DNA of 44,712 bases from Candidatus Magasanikiibacteriota bacterium (GCA_002716765.1 PBBY01000006.1:1-44712); one strand, 5' to 3'. Numbered from the stretch's first letter, positions 20,714 to 31,600 are shown. Notes: generated by a model not told the origin, from the letters alone. A program made the numbers and translations.

Positions 20714-20742
20714 AAAAACCAGCAATAAATGTTGGTTTTTTT
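20714..20742 (+). terminator. Intrinsic terminator after the HU gene
   Basis: AAAAACCAGC-AATAAAT-GTTGGTTTTTTT hairpin plus T-run. Confidence 0.7.
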
Positions 20743-20743
20743 A

Positions 20744-20772
20744 TTGACAAGGACCCTTGTTTTATATATACT
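20744..20772 (+). promoter_or_regulatory. Sigma70-like promoter for the tRNA pair
   Basis: TTGACA (20744-20749), 17 bp spacer, TATACT (20767-20772); 15 bp before the tRNA start. Confidence 0.75.
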
Positions 20773-20787
20773 ATTACCACTAGAAAT

Positions 20788-20859
20788 GTCGCCTTCGTCT
20801 AGTGGTTAGGACACCGGGTTCTCATCCCGGCAACAGGGGTTCGATTCCCCTAGGCGATA
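20788..20859 (+). tRNA. tRNA-Glu (anticodon CTC)
   Basis: Cloverleaf: acceptor GTCGCCT/AGGCGAT, anticodon stem CCGGG-TTCTCAT-CCCGG, T-arm GGGGTTCGATTCCCC; D-arm like canonical tRNA-Glu. Confidence 0.93.
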
Positions 20860-20864
20860 CACAT

Positions 20865-20938
20865 GTCAAGGTAGCTCAGATGGTTAGAGCGTCGGATTCA
20901 TAACCCGGAGGTCGGGAGTTCAATTCTCCCCCTTGACA
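20865..20938 (+). tRNA. tRNA-Met (anticodon CAT; elongator type, or Ile2 if the C is lysidine-modified)
   Basis: Acceptor GTCAAGG/CCTTGAC, anticodon loop TTCATAA, T-arm GGGAGTTCAATTCTCCC. Lacks initiator features (acceptor base 1 mismatch, GGG/CCC anticodon stem). Confidence 0.88.
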
Positions 20939-20942
20939 CAAC

Positions 20943-20970
20943 AAAAAACACCATAACATTGGTGTTTTTT
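20943..20970 (+). terminator. Intrinsic terminator after the tRNA pair
   Basis: AAAAAACACCA-loop-TGGTGTTTTTT; A-run on the other arm could also serve the converging minus-strand PBP gene. Confidence 0.75.
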
Positions 20971-20982
20971 ATATACTCATAA

Positions 20983-22764
20983 TTACCGCAATGGTGCCAC
21001 GCCATAATAATCTAAAATAAACCTTGCCACTTTTCCAAATGTTGGCGCAGCAGTAGACGAAGAAAACCGCCTCTTTGGGTTTTCAAATTTCACTACCATA
21101 ACAAAAGCAGGGTTATCTACCGGCGCAAATCCAATAAATGAATGATTATATTTATCGCTATACCCCCCTCTTTCGGCAATTTGTGCTGTTCCAGTTTTTC
21201 CCGCAACATAATAACCAGGGACTCGTGCACCAGCAGCATGACCGCTATCCACCACACTCACCATCATGCCAGCTGTAAGAGACGCTGCCCTTTGCGATAA
21301 CACCCGACGTAATTCTTTACTTTTTGTTCGGTCAATCTTTCCGTTTATATGTCGTATTTCTTGTATAACATATGGTTTCATAAGTAGACCACCATTTGCA
21401 ATAGCACTAAAGGCACTTGCCATTTGTAATGGTGTTGCCGTGATTCCTTGCCCAAAAGACGCGGTCGCGGCATAACAATCTATTGCGTCTCCTTTATTCT
21501 TATACAAACTATCTATAACCCCAGACACTTCGCTGTCGAGTGCAATACCGGCTTTTATCCCAAAGCCAAATTGTTCCACATAATCACGAAATAATTCTTT
21601 TCGTAATTGCTGCGCAACATAGACCATACCTGTATTAATAGACTTTTCTAACACCCCTGTTATAGTTTGATCTTTATACACCTTATGATCTGCATTTCTT
21701 ATTCGGGTTTCACACACATCATCAACAAATCCTTTGTCATAAAACACCGAGTTTGGTGAAATAAGCTCTTCATTAATAGCTGCAGCCATAGTGATTGGTT
21801 TAAAAATTGACCCCGGTTCGTATGGCGTAAAAATAGTTGCATTATTATAGGTTTGAATTGTTTCTACCTTTCCATAACTATTTGGATCAAAATCAGGCAG
21901 GCTACACATGGCGCGTATTGCACCACTTTTTGGATCCATTATAAGTAGTGACGCACTTTCTGCCTCATACTCTTTCATTGATTCTTGTAATATCTGACAT
22001 GCTTTATATTGTATGGTCCTGTCTATGGTTAATAATATGTCGGCACCATCTTCTGCTGACTCAAATACTTTTCCTGCCGAAAGCACTACCCCGCCTTTTC
22101 CACCACGCAACCCCTCCAAAAAACCAGCAGTTCCTGCAAGCTCTTTATTCCAATACCCTTCTGCACCATATCTTCCTATATTTTGCCCATCGGTGTCTTT
22201 TCCTAGAAACCCAACTGTTTGGGCTGCTAATGTTTTTTCTGGATAAAATCGTTTTGCACTTCGCACAAAATGAATACCAGTTAATTCTTTTTCTTCTATT
22301 TGTAGCTTTACCTCTTCTGGTAAATCTTTTTCAATTGGCTCATACGGATCATCGCGTTTATTTAGCTTATAATATAGCGCCAACTTTTCCTCATCGGTAT
22401 ACCCAAAAATTTCTGCCAACCCTATGGCTGATTTTTCTGCGGTATTATCATCTTGAATTTCTTTTGTGTTTGCATATACCAGAAACACATCTCTATTCAT
22501 CGCAATCGGTAATTCCTCGCCATTTCGTGAGTCTTGTACGTAAATTGCCCCTCGTTTTGGGTTGAGTTGTGCAAATAATTCGTGAGACCCCGATGCTAAT
22601 TGCGCATAAAATCCATGATATATAACCATAAGAAAAAAGAGTCGCACCATTATAATAGCAGCAACAACAAGAATGCCCCAATATACTCCGCGAATACGAA
22701 AATCGATACTATCCCCTTCTTTCTCTACAGAGCATATTTGTTTCTTTTTTCTTGCATGAATCAT
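20983..22764 (-). CDS. Penicillin-binding protein 2 / FtsI-type transpeptidase
   Basis: EPGSIFKPITMAAAIN (SxxK), KSINTGM (SxN), VAGKTGTAQ (KTG), N-terminal TM. Start at MIHARKKKQ (22764) preferred over 22806. Confidence 0.92.
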   Translation of the reverse strand: MIHARKKKQICSVEKEGDSIDFRIRGVYWGILVVAAIIMVRLFFLMVIYHGFYAQLASGSHELFAQLNPKRGAIYVQDSRNGEELPIAMNRDVFLVYANTKEIQDDNTAEKSAIGLAEIFGYTDEEKLALYYKLNKRDDPYEPIEKDLPEEVKLQIEEKELTGIHFVRSAKRFYPEKTLAAQTVGFLGKDTDGQNIGRYGAEGYWNKELAGTAGFLEGLRGGKGGVVLSAGKVFESAEDGADILLTIDRTIQYKACQILQESMKEYEAESASLLIMDPKSGAIRAMCSLPDFDPNSYGKVETIQTYNNATIFTPYEPGSIFKPITMAAAINEELISPNSVFYDKGFVDDVCETRIRNADHKVYKDQTITGVLEKSINTGMVYVAQQLRKELFRDYVEQFGFGIKAGIALDSEVSGVIDSLYKNKGDAIDCYAATASFGQGITATPLQMASAFSAIANGGLLMKPYVIQEIRHINGKIDRTKSKELRRVLSQRAASLTAGMMVSVVDSGHAAGARVPGYYVAGKTGTAQIAERGGYSDKYNHSFIGFAPVDNPAFVMVVKFENPKRRFSSSTAAPTFGKVARFILDYYGVAPLR

Positions 22765-22777
22765 AAATATAAGAAGG

Positions 22778-23800
22778 CTAGCCAAGTAAGGATTTGTCTG
22801 AAACACTTTCTTTATCTACGACCCCCTCTTTCACTAATTTTTCTACCGCTTTTTTCATAGGCACCATTCCTTCTTCTGACCCAGTTTGCATAACACTATG
22901 TAATTGCGCAATAGCATTTTGCCGAATAATATTTGCTGCAGCCGGTGTGTTTATTAATATCTCTCTTGCTGCCACACGTTTACCATCGACAGATGGAAGC
23001 AGGTGTTGTGCAACCACACCACGAAGAACTGATGCAAGCTGAATAAGTATTTGTTTTTGTTTTGGCCCATCAAATACATCTACTATTCTTTCTACTGCTT
23101 CTGGCGCACTTGCGGTATGTAATGTAGAAAACACCAAATGCCCTGTTTCTGCGGCAGTAAGCGCCGTTGCTATGGTTTCCGGATCTCGCATTTCTCCTAT
23201 AAGGATAATATCCGGATCTTGTCGAAGTACATGCTTTAATGCTAAATCAAAAGAATGTGTGTCGGTTCCGATTTCTCTTTGCTCTATCAGACTCTGTTTA
23301 CTTTCAAATACAAACTCAATAGGATCTTCTATAGTTATTATATGCGATTTTCTTGTCCTATTAATTTGATCAATAAGACATGCCAACGTTGTAGATTTTC
23401 CATGTCCGGTTGGCCCAACAACCAATACCAATCCCTGCTCTAGTGTAATAAAATCATGTAATTGCGTTTCAAGCGTAATATCTTCTGGGCTTGGGATATT
23501 TTTTGGAATCAATCTTGCAGATAATCCAAACCCGCCCTCTTGTTTGTGTACATTCACACGAAATCGTACACCATTATGCGCGTAACCAAAATCTAATTCA
23601 AAATGCTTTAGGAATGTTGCATATTGTTGTTCTGAAACAATAGACTGTATTTCTTTTTCTACATACGCTGCATCTAAAACATCTTCTGTGACTGGCGTCA
23701 GCACACCATGAATACGAATCATAGGTTTTTCTCCAGAAACCACATGCAAATCCGAAGCTTTTTTTGTAATTGCTTCATTAAAATAATCAGTAATTGTCAT
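22778..23800 (-). CDS. pilT: Type IV pilus twitching motility ATPase PilT
   Basis: 340 aa; KKASDLHVVSGEKPMIRIHG, VVGPTGHGKSTTLA, IITIEDPIEFVF, LRQDPDIILIGEMRDPETIATALTAAETGHLVFSTLHT. Confidence 0.95.
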   Translation of the reverse strand: MTITDYFNEAITKKASDLHVVSGEKPMIRIHGVLTPVTEDVLDAAYVEKEIQSIVSEQQYATFLKHFELDFGYAHNGVRFRVNVHKQEGGFGLSARLIPKNIPSPEDITLETQLHDFITLEQGLVLVVGPTGHGKSTTLACLIDQINRTRKSHIITIEDPIEFVFESKQSLIEQREIGTDTHSFDLALKHVLRQDPDIILIGEMRDPETIATALTAAETGHLVFSTLHTASAPEAVERIVDVFDGPKQKQILIQLASVLRGVVAQHLLPSVDGKRVAAREILINTPAAANIIRQNAIAQLHSVMQTGSEEGMVPMKKAVEKLVKEGVVDKESVSDKSLLG

Positions 23801-23912
23801 ACATATATTGTTAGTACTTCTATTGTAACACAGGCAATACGCACAAACAATATTGCATTACTCGCTATTTTTGCTATTATAAGGATATATAACCTACAAT
23901 AATGAGTTTTTT

Positions 23913-24752
23913 ATGCCAAAACTATTTGGAAAACCAATCGCAGAGTCTATTTTAGCAACAACCGCACAAGATGTAGCATTATGCAAAAAAGATGGGATAA
24001 CACCAACCATGGCCGTCATTTTGGTTGGTGAAGATAAACCATCTCATACATATGTGCGAAAAAAGAAAGAAGCTGCAGAGAAAGTTGGTATTGATTGCAC
24101 GATTTACGAACTTCCAGAACATATTACACAAGACGAGCTTCTTACTAAATTACAAGAAATTCAATCAAATCAAACCCTTCATGGTCTTATTGTGCAACTC
24201 CCTCTTCCAAAACACTTAGACACAAACACCGTACTTAATGCTATTGATCCAGAAAAAGATATAGACTGCTTAACGAATGTAAATTTGGGGAAACTTGTTA
24301 TGAAAGATGCATTAATTATTCCACCAACTCCTGGTGCAGTTATGTCTGTGCTTGAATCAATTGATATTGAAATTGCTGGAAAAAATGTCACGATAATTGG
24401 TGTTGGTGCACTAGTTGGCAAACCACTTGCGATAATACTTATCAACAAGCGAGCAAGTGTTACCACATGTAATAGCGCGACACGCGATACAAAAGAAAAA
24501 TGTTTGGCCGCAGATATTATTGTGACTGGCGTGGGGAAAAAAGACACACTTCGAGGTGATATGGTAAAAAAAGATGCCATTGTTATTGACACTGGCGTTG
24601 ATTTTGAAAATGGTAAAATGTATGGTGACGTAAACGTATTAGAAATTGATGAAAAAGGTGCTCGCGTAACACCAACTCCTGGTGGTATTGGTCCAATTAC
24701 TGTAGCAAGATTGTTATATAATACCGTGGTTTGTGCAAAGAATGCTCAATAA
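23913..24752 (+). CDS. folD: Bifunctional methylenetetrahydrofolate dehydrogenase / methenyltetrahydrofolate cyclohydrolase
   Basis: 279 aa; ILVGEDKPSHTYVRKKKEAAEKVGI, GLIVQLPLPKHLD, PTPGAVMSVLE, VTPTPGGIGPITVARLL. Confidence 0.95.
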   Translation: MPKLFGKPIAESILATTAQDVALCKKDGITPTMAVILVGEDKPSHTYVRKKKEAAEKVGIDCTIYELPEHITQDELLTKLQEIQSNQTLHGLIVQLPLPKHLDTNTVLNAIDPEKDIDCLTNVNLGKLVMKDALIIPPTPGAVMSVLESIDIEIAGKNVTIIGVGALVGKPLAIILINKRASVTTCNSATRDTKEKCLAADIIVTGVGKKDTLRGDMVKKDAIVIDTGVDFENGKMYGDVNVLEIDEKGARVTPTPGGIGPITVARLLYNTVVCAKNAQ

Positions 24753-24753
24753 T

Positions 24754-24783
24754 AAAAAAACAGCACCAAAGTGCTGTTTTTTT
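24754..24783. terminator. Bidirectional intrinsic terminator between convergent folD and the epimerase gene
   Basis: AAAAAAACAGCAC-CAAA-GTGCTGTTTTTTT, symmetric A/T tails. Confidence 0.8.
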
Positions 24784-24793
24784 ATTTCTATAA

Positions 24794-25702
24794 TTAGACC
24801 AAGTTAAAGTATTCTTTCATTTGCCGTATTCCTTCTTCTATTTCTATAGTTGGACTCCAACCAAGCAATTCTTTTGCTTTTGTGTTATCGGCACAAGCAT
24901 AGCGTGGATCTCCTGGCCGCTCGGCAACGTTTACTGATTCTCCACCAATAATTTCTACCAACCGATTTACCGAAACGGGATTATTATTTCCTATGTTAAT
25001 CATTTCTCCTTTTCCTACCGTATCTTTTGTCATGGCTAAAATATTTGCTTCTACCGCGTCATGTACATGTGTGTAATCTCTAAAAAGTTCTCCATCCCCA
25101 CAAATGGTCATTGGTTTACCATCTTTTACTTGTTGTAAAAACTTTCCAATCACAAGCGCGTATGCGCCGTTTGGATCTAAATATGGACCATAAATATTAT
25201 AATAACAAAGCGCTACTGTTTCCAGACCATATAACTCGGCAAAAAGTCTGCAATATTCCTGACCCATAAGTTTATGTAGTGCATATGGACTTTTTGGTCG
25301 TTTCGGCATATCTTCTCTTAAATCAATTTTCTCATCACACCCAAAAACAGAAGAAGACGTGGCAAAGACCACTCGTTTTACTCCCCTGTCTTTTGCCGCT
25401 ACAAGTACATTGAGTGTTCCGTTTACATTATTATCGTGGGTTTCTACGGGATGCTCTACCGAATATGTTACACGCGGTACGGCAGCTTGATGAAACACAC
25501 CGTCAACTCCTTCCATTGTGCGGATCAAGATATCTAAATCACGAATATCTCCTTCTACATATTCAACACCATCCTGAATATGGTCTTCTTTTTTTCCAGC
25601 GCAGTAATTGTCTAGCACTACCACATCATGCCCATCTTTTTTTAACCGAATCACAATATTGGTTCCTATAAATCCGGCACCACCGGTAACAAGATATTTC
25701 AT
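24794..25702 (-). CDS. NAD-dependent nucleotide-sugar epimerase/dehydratase (extended SDR, UDP-hexose 4-epimerase-like)
   Basis: 302 aa; MKYLVTGGAGFIGTNIV, FATSSSVFG, YALHKLMGQEYCRL (YxxxK). Confidence 0.88.
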   Translation of the reverse strand: MKYLVTGGAGFIGTNIVIRLKKDGHDVVVLDNYCAGKKEDHIQDGVEYVEGDIRDLDILIRTMEGVDGVFHQAAVPRVTYSVEHPVETHDNNVNGTLNVLVAAKDRGVKRVVFATSSSVFGCDEKIDLREDMPKRPKSPYALHKLMGQEYCRLFAELYGLETVALCYYNIYGPYLDPNGAYALVIGKFLQQVKDGKPMTICGDGELFRDYTHVHDAVEANILAMTKDTVGKGEMINIGNNNPVSVNRLVEIIGGESVNVAERPGDPRYACADNTKAKELLGWSPTIEIEEGIRQMKEYFNLV

Positions 25703-25741
25703 ATAAAATAATTTAATTGCTTTATAGAGTTAAGTATACAA

Positions 25742-27043
25742 TTACATTCCCCAGTAATGCAAGCCAGCATCCTCTATTTCTTTTTTGTTACACATGCGTT
25801 TTATGTCTGCAACTAATCCACCACTTTTTACGGTACGTAGTATATCTTTTGTAGAATATGCAACAAACTCTGTATGTGGAACGGCAAAAATAACGGCATC
25901 AGCTTTTGGCAGGCCATCTTTTTTTGCCAATGTAATACCGTATTCATGCATCATGTCTTCTGGATTTGCTATTGGGTCATAAACAACCAACGAAATACCA
26001 AAAGATTCCAATTCTTTATATAACTCCACCACTTTTGAATTACGAATATCTGGTACATTTTCTTTAAACGTTATACCACACAACACCACTGTTGCATTGC
26101 AAATATCTATACCACTCGCAATCATCTTTTTTATAATTTCGTGCGCAATAAATTTGTGCATGGAGTCATTAATTCTTCTTCCGGACAAAATAACTTCTGG
26201 ATAATGTCCAACCGCATTTGCTTTGTGGGTTAAATAATATGGGTCAACACCAATACAATGCCCACCAACAAGTCCGGGAGAAAATGGAAGGAAATTCCAT
26301 TTTGTTTTTGCTGCGCTTAATACATCGTGAACACTAATACCCATTTTGGTAAATAACATGGCAAGCTCATTCATAAACGCAATATTAACATCTCTTTGTG
26401 CATTTTCTATTGCTTTTGCCGCTTCTGCCACGCGAATTGATGTTGCTTCAAATGTGTCTGTAATGGTGCCATATACCTTTGATACCACCTCAAGAGACGC
26501 TTCATCTATTGCCGAAACAACTTTTGTGATATTGTCTATGGTGTGCTCTTTATCTCCTGGATTTACTCGCTCTGGAGAATACCCAACCCAAAAATCTTTT
26601 TGACAGACTAAACCAGAAATGTCTTCTATAATTGGTACACAAATATCTTCGGTAACCCCTGGATAAACGGTTGATTCATATACAACGATACTCCCTTTTT
26701 GCAAATGCTGTGCCACAGTTTTTGTAGCACTTTTTAAGATACGCAAATCTGGTTGACTACATTCATCAATTGGTGTTGGTACCGAAATAATAATATATTT
26801 TGCGTTTTTTATTGCTTCTGGATTTGCAGTGTATGTAATATGTACTTTTTCTAAATCAGCCCGCGATACTTCTCCGGTTTTGTCTTCTCCGGCAACAAGT
26901 TGTGCAATTTTTTTTGCATCAACATCGTATCCAATAACAGAAAAATGTTTTGCCAAAAGCACGGCCAGCGGTAATCCAACATACCCCAAACCAACAAGCG
27001 CAATCTGTTCTTCCTTTTTCTCTAATTGATCAAAAGTAATCAT
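25742..27043 (-). CDS. Nucleotide sugar dehydrogenase (TviB/WbpA-like, UDP-HexNAc 6-dehydrogenase type)
   Basis: 433 aa; IALVGLGYVGLPLAVLLAKHF, ESTVYPGVTED, GYSPERVNPGDKEH, GLVGGHCIGVDPYYL, ITFKENVPDIRNSKV. Confidence 0.88.
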   Translation of the reverse strand: MITFDQLEKKEEQIALVGLGYVGLPLAVLLAKHFSVIGYDVDAKKIAQLVAGEDKTGEVSRADLEKVHITYTANPEAIKNAKYIIISVPTPIDECSQPDLRILKSATKTVAQHLQKGSIVVYESTVYPGVTEDICVPIIEDISGLVCQKDFWVGYSPERVNPGDKEHTIDNITKVVSAIDEASLEVVSKVYGTITDTFEATSIRVAEAAKAIENAQRDVNIAFMNELAMLFTKMGISVHDVLSAAKTKWNFLPFSPGLVGGHCIGVDPYYLTHKANAVGHYPEVILSGRRINDSMHKFIAHEIIKKMIASGIDICNATVVLCGITFKENVPDIRNSKVVELYKELESFGISLVVYDPIANPEDMMHEYGITLAKKDGLPKADAVIFAVPHTEFVAYSTKDILRTVKSGGLVADIKRMCNKKEIEDAGLHYWGM

Positions 27044-27052
27044 ACTACACTC

Positions 27053-28429
27053 TTATGAAAAATATGGACTTCCAACAGCAATAATATTACACCCCGATGC
27101 CTGTAAATCACTATATCTGTGTTGCAACATGCGTCGTCCATCCATAATAAGTGGCGTTGAACCATTCTCCAAAATCATATCGGCAAGCCCACGAAATTGT
27201 GGCCAATCAGTGGCAACAATAACCACATCGGCGTCTTTGACTGCTTCGTATTCATGATCAACATATACAATAGTTTTTGCATCAGGAAAATGTTGTGCAA
27301 AATTATCTTTTGCTACCGGATCATAGGCTAATATATTTTTAACCCCCTCTTCTTTTAAGGTGTGAACAATATCTATACTCGGGCTATTTCTTACGTCATT
27401 CGTGTCCCGTTTAAACGACAGTCCAATAAGTGCGACCGTCTTTCCTTCCCAAGAAATATCTGCCTCCGTTTTTGCACGACTTAAAAATAATGTCAGCTGT
27501 CGTTTGTTTGCTAAATAGGACTCTTCTACAATACAGGCGGCTTTTCCTGCTTTTTGTAATTGATGCGCCAAAGAACGCGTGTCTTTTATAAAACAACTTC
27601 CTCCAGCATACATGCTATTATAAAATCCCCAACCACCAATTCTTTTGTCACCAATTAATATTTTTCGCAATTGCTCAAACTGCAAATCATCAAAGGCTTC
27701 GCATGTTCTTCCTATTACATCAAAACAAACCGCAAGCTTGTTAAACAAATAGAAATTTGCAAGGAGTTTTCCAGCAGCCGCTTCTTTTGGGTTTACTTCT
27801 ATGTATTTTGCATCTGGTGAATCAAAAAATCGTTGATACATTTGTCGCATAACAGAAAAATCTTTTTCTGTGCTTGCACCAACCACGACGCGGTCTGGTT
27901 TTAATGAATCTTGAACTGCTTTTCCTTCTACTAAAAATTCTGGATTCGACACGACACCGTAATTCTTTACACCTGCAGAATCCATAATATGCGCCGTTTT
28001 GTCTACCATATCTATTGGAACGGTACTTTTGTTTGCAATAACAATATACTTTTCTTGTGTACCGGCGTTTCTTTTACATAAAGATTCCGCTAACTTTTCT
28101 GCTGCAGCATTATAATAAGAAATATCACTTTCTCCTGTTTCACCTATTTCTGGTGTCGGCAAACACATAAACACCACATCGCATTTCTCTAAAAAAGTAT
28201 CAACCTGGGCATAGTCGCTAGTAAACACAATACGTTCTGTATTTTTCACAAGTAAATCCCCAAGTCCTTTTTCAAAAAGGCAGGATTCAATAGTATCTCT
28301 ATCGTTGGAGCTTAGTATCTCCATTTTCTTGGTATCTATATCAAAAACAAGGGTATTATGCCCACTAGCCGCCGAAACGGCTGCAGAACATGCCCCCACA
28401 AAACCTCCACCAATATATAAGATATTCAT
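27053..28429 (-). CDS. UDP-glucose/GDP-mannose dehydrogenase family protein (UDP-glucose 6-dehydrogenase-like)
   Basis: 458 aa; NILYIGGGFVGACSAAVSA, SNPEFLVEGKAVQD, YAGGSCFIKDTRSL, IGLSFKRDTNDVRNSPSIDI. Confidence 0.87.
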   Translation of the reverse strand: MNILYIGGGFVGACSAAVSAASGHNTLVFDIDTKKMEILSSNDRDTIESCLFEKGLGDLLVKNTERIVFTSDYAQVDTFLEKCDVVFMCLPTPEIGETGESDISYYNAAAEKLAESLCKRNAGTQEKYIVIANKSTVPIDMVDKTAHIMDSAGVKNYGVVSNPEFLVEGKAVQDSLKPDRVVVGASTEKDFSVMRQMYQRFFDSPDAKYIEVNPKEAAAGKLLANFYLFNKLAVCFDVIGRTCEAFDDLQFEQLRKILIGDKRIGGWGFYNSMYAGGSCFIKDTRSLAHQLQKAGKAACIVEESYLANKRQLTLFLSRAKTEADISWEGKTVALIGLSFKRDTNDVRNSPSIDIVHTLKEEGVKNILAYDPVAKDNFAQHFPDAKTIVYVDHEYEAVKDADVVIVATDWPQFRGLADMILENGSTPLIMDGRRMLQHRYSDLQASGCNIIAVGSPYFS

Positions 28430-28460
28430 AAAAATCCATTATAGTGCAATAATATAGGGT

Positions 28461-28489
28461 ATTATAGAGAGAATATATGAGAATGTCAA
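28461..28489 (-). promoter_or_regulatory. Consensus sigma70-like promoter for the nucleotide-sugar dehydrogenase/epimerase genes
   Basis: On minus strand: TTGACA (28489-28484), 17 bp, TATAAT (28466-28461). Confidence 0.8.
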
Positions 28490-28566
28490 TACAAAAATGG
28501 CATAAACAGCGCTAAACTACGCACTTTTCCTTTTAAAAAAAATACTCCTAAATGTAGTCAAAAAGC

Positions 28567-28595
28567 TTGACAAAAACCCAAATACATGGTAAAAA
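28567..28595 (+). promoter_or_regulatory. Sigma70-like promoter for the MopE-like lipoprotein
   Basis: TTGACA (28567-28572), 17 bp spacer, TAAAAA (28590-28595). Confidence 0.6.
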
Positions 28596-28651
28596 TAGTA
28601 CATGCCAAACGAGCATTTTGCTCATTACAACCTAAAGAGGAGAAAAAACCA

Positions 28652-31600
28652 ATGAAAACCTTTTTTGCTTTAATTATCATAACTCTTGTGTCAGGCTGTA
28701 AACCTGATATCAATTTCATTGATACAACCCTAAGTATCAAGACATCCTGTCTTGAACAAGTCCACAAATGTGGAAAAGTGGAAACAAACACCCCGCTCTG
28801 CATAACATTTGCAGCAGCAGAAAAAGAAATTGCCTTAACCGGACAACTGAAATGTGAGAACGAAAAATGTGAGGCAAGTATCCTAGAAGAAACACACCTC
28901 GACGTAGAGGTGGCAGGCAAAGACCTGGAACTAAACATTTTTCTCATGCGCGAACCAATGGTGGATTGCAAAGGCTTCCTAAAAGATCCAACATGCACAG
29001 GATTGTGCTTTGGGAAACTACATGATCTAGGGAAAGAACTTGACCTACGAAATGGTGAAGGCAGGTGCAACATTGAGATGGTCGAAACCGAAGATGAAGT
29101 CTGCTCAGATAATATCGACAACAATTGTGATGGCAGAATCGATGAAAACTGTGTAGAAACGGGAACGGTTTGCCCAGAACTACATGCCACCGTTTTAACC
29201 GACGAAGCGTGTGGGCAAAACGGACTACGCTCACTTGTCTGTGAAAGTGGTCTTTGGAGGGAAGATATCTGCATTGAGCAAGAATCACCCATGTTAGAGT
29301 GTATACCCAATGAAACTGAGAATGGTATGTGTGGCACAACCAACACCGGAACCAGAAACAGAATCTGTGAAGATAATGGTTTTTGGGGAGAATGGAGTGA
29401 ATGCAGTTTTAATGGCGAATGCCAAAATGAAGGCGATATTCGTCCTGTAGCCTGCACCCAAACCCATGGCCCTAACAGCACCAAGCAAGAGATATGCTTG
29501 GAGGGGGTTTGGCACACACAAGAAGAGTGCGTCTGTACTGAAAATTTTATAACAACCTTCACTTGTACAAACCTTGGCATGGCAACACAAGTCTGTAACG
29601 AAGACGGGACACTGGGAAATATTGTCTGCCCAGATGAATGTTTTAACGGCAATAGTATGGACTGCTACTCTGGTCAGGAAAACACATTAAACGTAGGGCT
29701 GTGCTTAGCAGGAACAAAAACCTGTACAAACGGCCACTACGGCAACTGTGTGGGGGAAGAACTCCCACAACCAGAGATCTGTGATGGATTAGACAATGAC
29801 TGCGACGGCAATATTGACGAACAGGCAATAAACATTCCGAATATCCAATGCTTTGAAGGCATTGGGGCCTGTCGCAACGCAGGCTCATACGTTTGCCAAG
29901 ATGGAAACGTTATTTGTAACGCCGTTGCTAGCATGGCCCAACAAGAAATCTGTGACGACGATTTTTCAGACGAAGACTGTGACGGTCTGCAAAACGAGGA
30001 CTGCCAGTGCAATCCAGACGGCTTCCCAAGACCAGGGCAAAATTGTGGCATTGGTGCATGCCAAGCACAAGGAGTAATCACCTGTGAAGGTGGAATGATT
30101 ATGAACTCCTGCGTCGAAAATGAGTCATCAGAAGAAGATAATAATTGTGATCTCATCGACAACGATTGTGACGGGGTGCTTGATGAAGATTTTGAACCTA
30201 CTGTGACAGCTTGTGGTATTGGCGAATGCCGAAGAGAAGGAAATACCAGATGCATCAACGGAGAGGAAGAAGATGTGTGTGTCCCCCACTTACCACAACG
30301 AGAAATCTGTGATGGATTAGACAATGACTGTGACAACCAGGTCGATGAGGATCTTGGTTTAGGGGACGTCTGTTCCGTTGGTGTGGGCGAGTGCGGAAAC
30401 ACAGGCACGTTTGTTTGTGGAAATAATGGGGACGTAGTATGTAATGCGTCACCAAGAGAACCACAAGTTGAAGTCTGCGATGGGTTAGATAACGACTGTG
30501 ACCGATTTGTCGACGAAGACTCAACCGATATGATTATTGGCACTGCCTGCGACATGTCTGAAGAGCATGTCTTGGGCGAATGTGCACGGAACCGAGGTAC
30601 GTACATGTGCACAGTTGGTGGCGAAATCACCTGTATCGGAGGTAATACTCCACGTGCTGAACAGTGTAACCGGCTGGACGATGACTGTGACGGTAATGTA
30701 GATGAAGATTTCCCAGGACTTGGTGATGAATGTTTTGCTGGATTAGGCCTCTGCGAAAGAAGTGGTTCCATCGAATGTAGTCAGGACGGATTGACTGCAA
30801 GCTGTACAGCAACACCAAGAAACCCTCTTTCAATTGAGCAGTGCGGTAATAATCAAGATGACGACTGCAACGGACTCGTCGACGAAGGTGAGGAGTGTGT
30901 TTGTATGGATGGACAAGAGGTGGAATGTGGCTCAAATATTGGGTCATGCCTTCTAGGAACCCAAACCTGTCAGTTTGGTCAATATGGTGAATGTCTCGGT
31001 GGAGTCCAGCCCGTAGATGAAACCTGTAACGGAGAAGACGATGACTGTGATGAAGCCGTAGACGAAGGTTTTAATGTTGGGAATGGCTGTAATATTGGTC
31101 AAGGAGTTTGTTTCTCTGAGGGTGTAGTAACTTGCGAAGGTTGTAACGCACACATTATTGAACCGAACGATGAGATCTGTAATGGGTTAGATGACGACTG
31201 TGATGGAACGGTAGATGAGAATCCAACCGACCCAACCATCGGAGAAGACTGTGGCCCAGAACTCGGCGTCTGTGGGTCAGATCGAGGAAGTCTGGTTTGC
31301 TCCAACGCAGAAATCATCTGCGAAGGAGGTGTACAGCCAGAAGATGAGGTCTGTAATGGGCTCGACGATGACTGTGACGGAGATACCGATGAACTCTTTG
31401 TATTGCTTGGCACACCCTGTTCTGCAGGTGTTGGCCAGTGTCAGAGAAACGGGGTCTACGTCTGCAGTGAAGACGGAAACGATACGCGCTGCAATGCAGT
31501 AGCAGGCCAACCTCAGAATGAAACCTGTAACAGACTGGATGACAACTGCGATGGAAACGTCGACGAAATTCAGTGTAACTGTTCAAACGGTGACACACAG

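Noticed and set aside
21948-22565. 205-aa plus-strand ORF
   Set aside because: Antisense to the PBP/FtsI gene; hydrophobic His/Leu-rich shadow translation without family motifs.
28558-30771. Long minus-strand ORFs (364 aa at 28558-29652, 344 aa at 29737-30771) antisense to the MopE-like gene
   Set aside because: Low-complexity Ser/Pro-rich translations produced by the repetitive, stop-poor codons of the sense gene; no recognisable domain. Sense frame has signal peptide, promoter and terminator.
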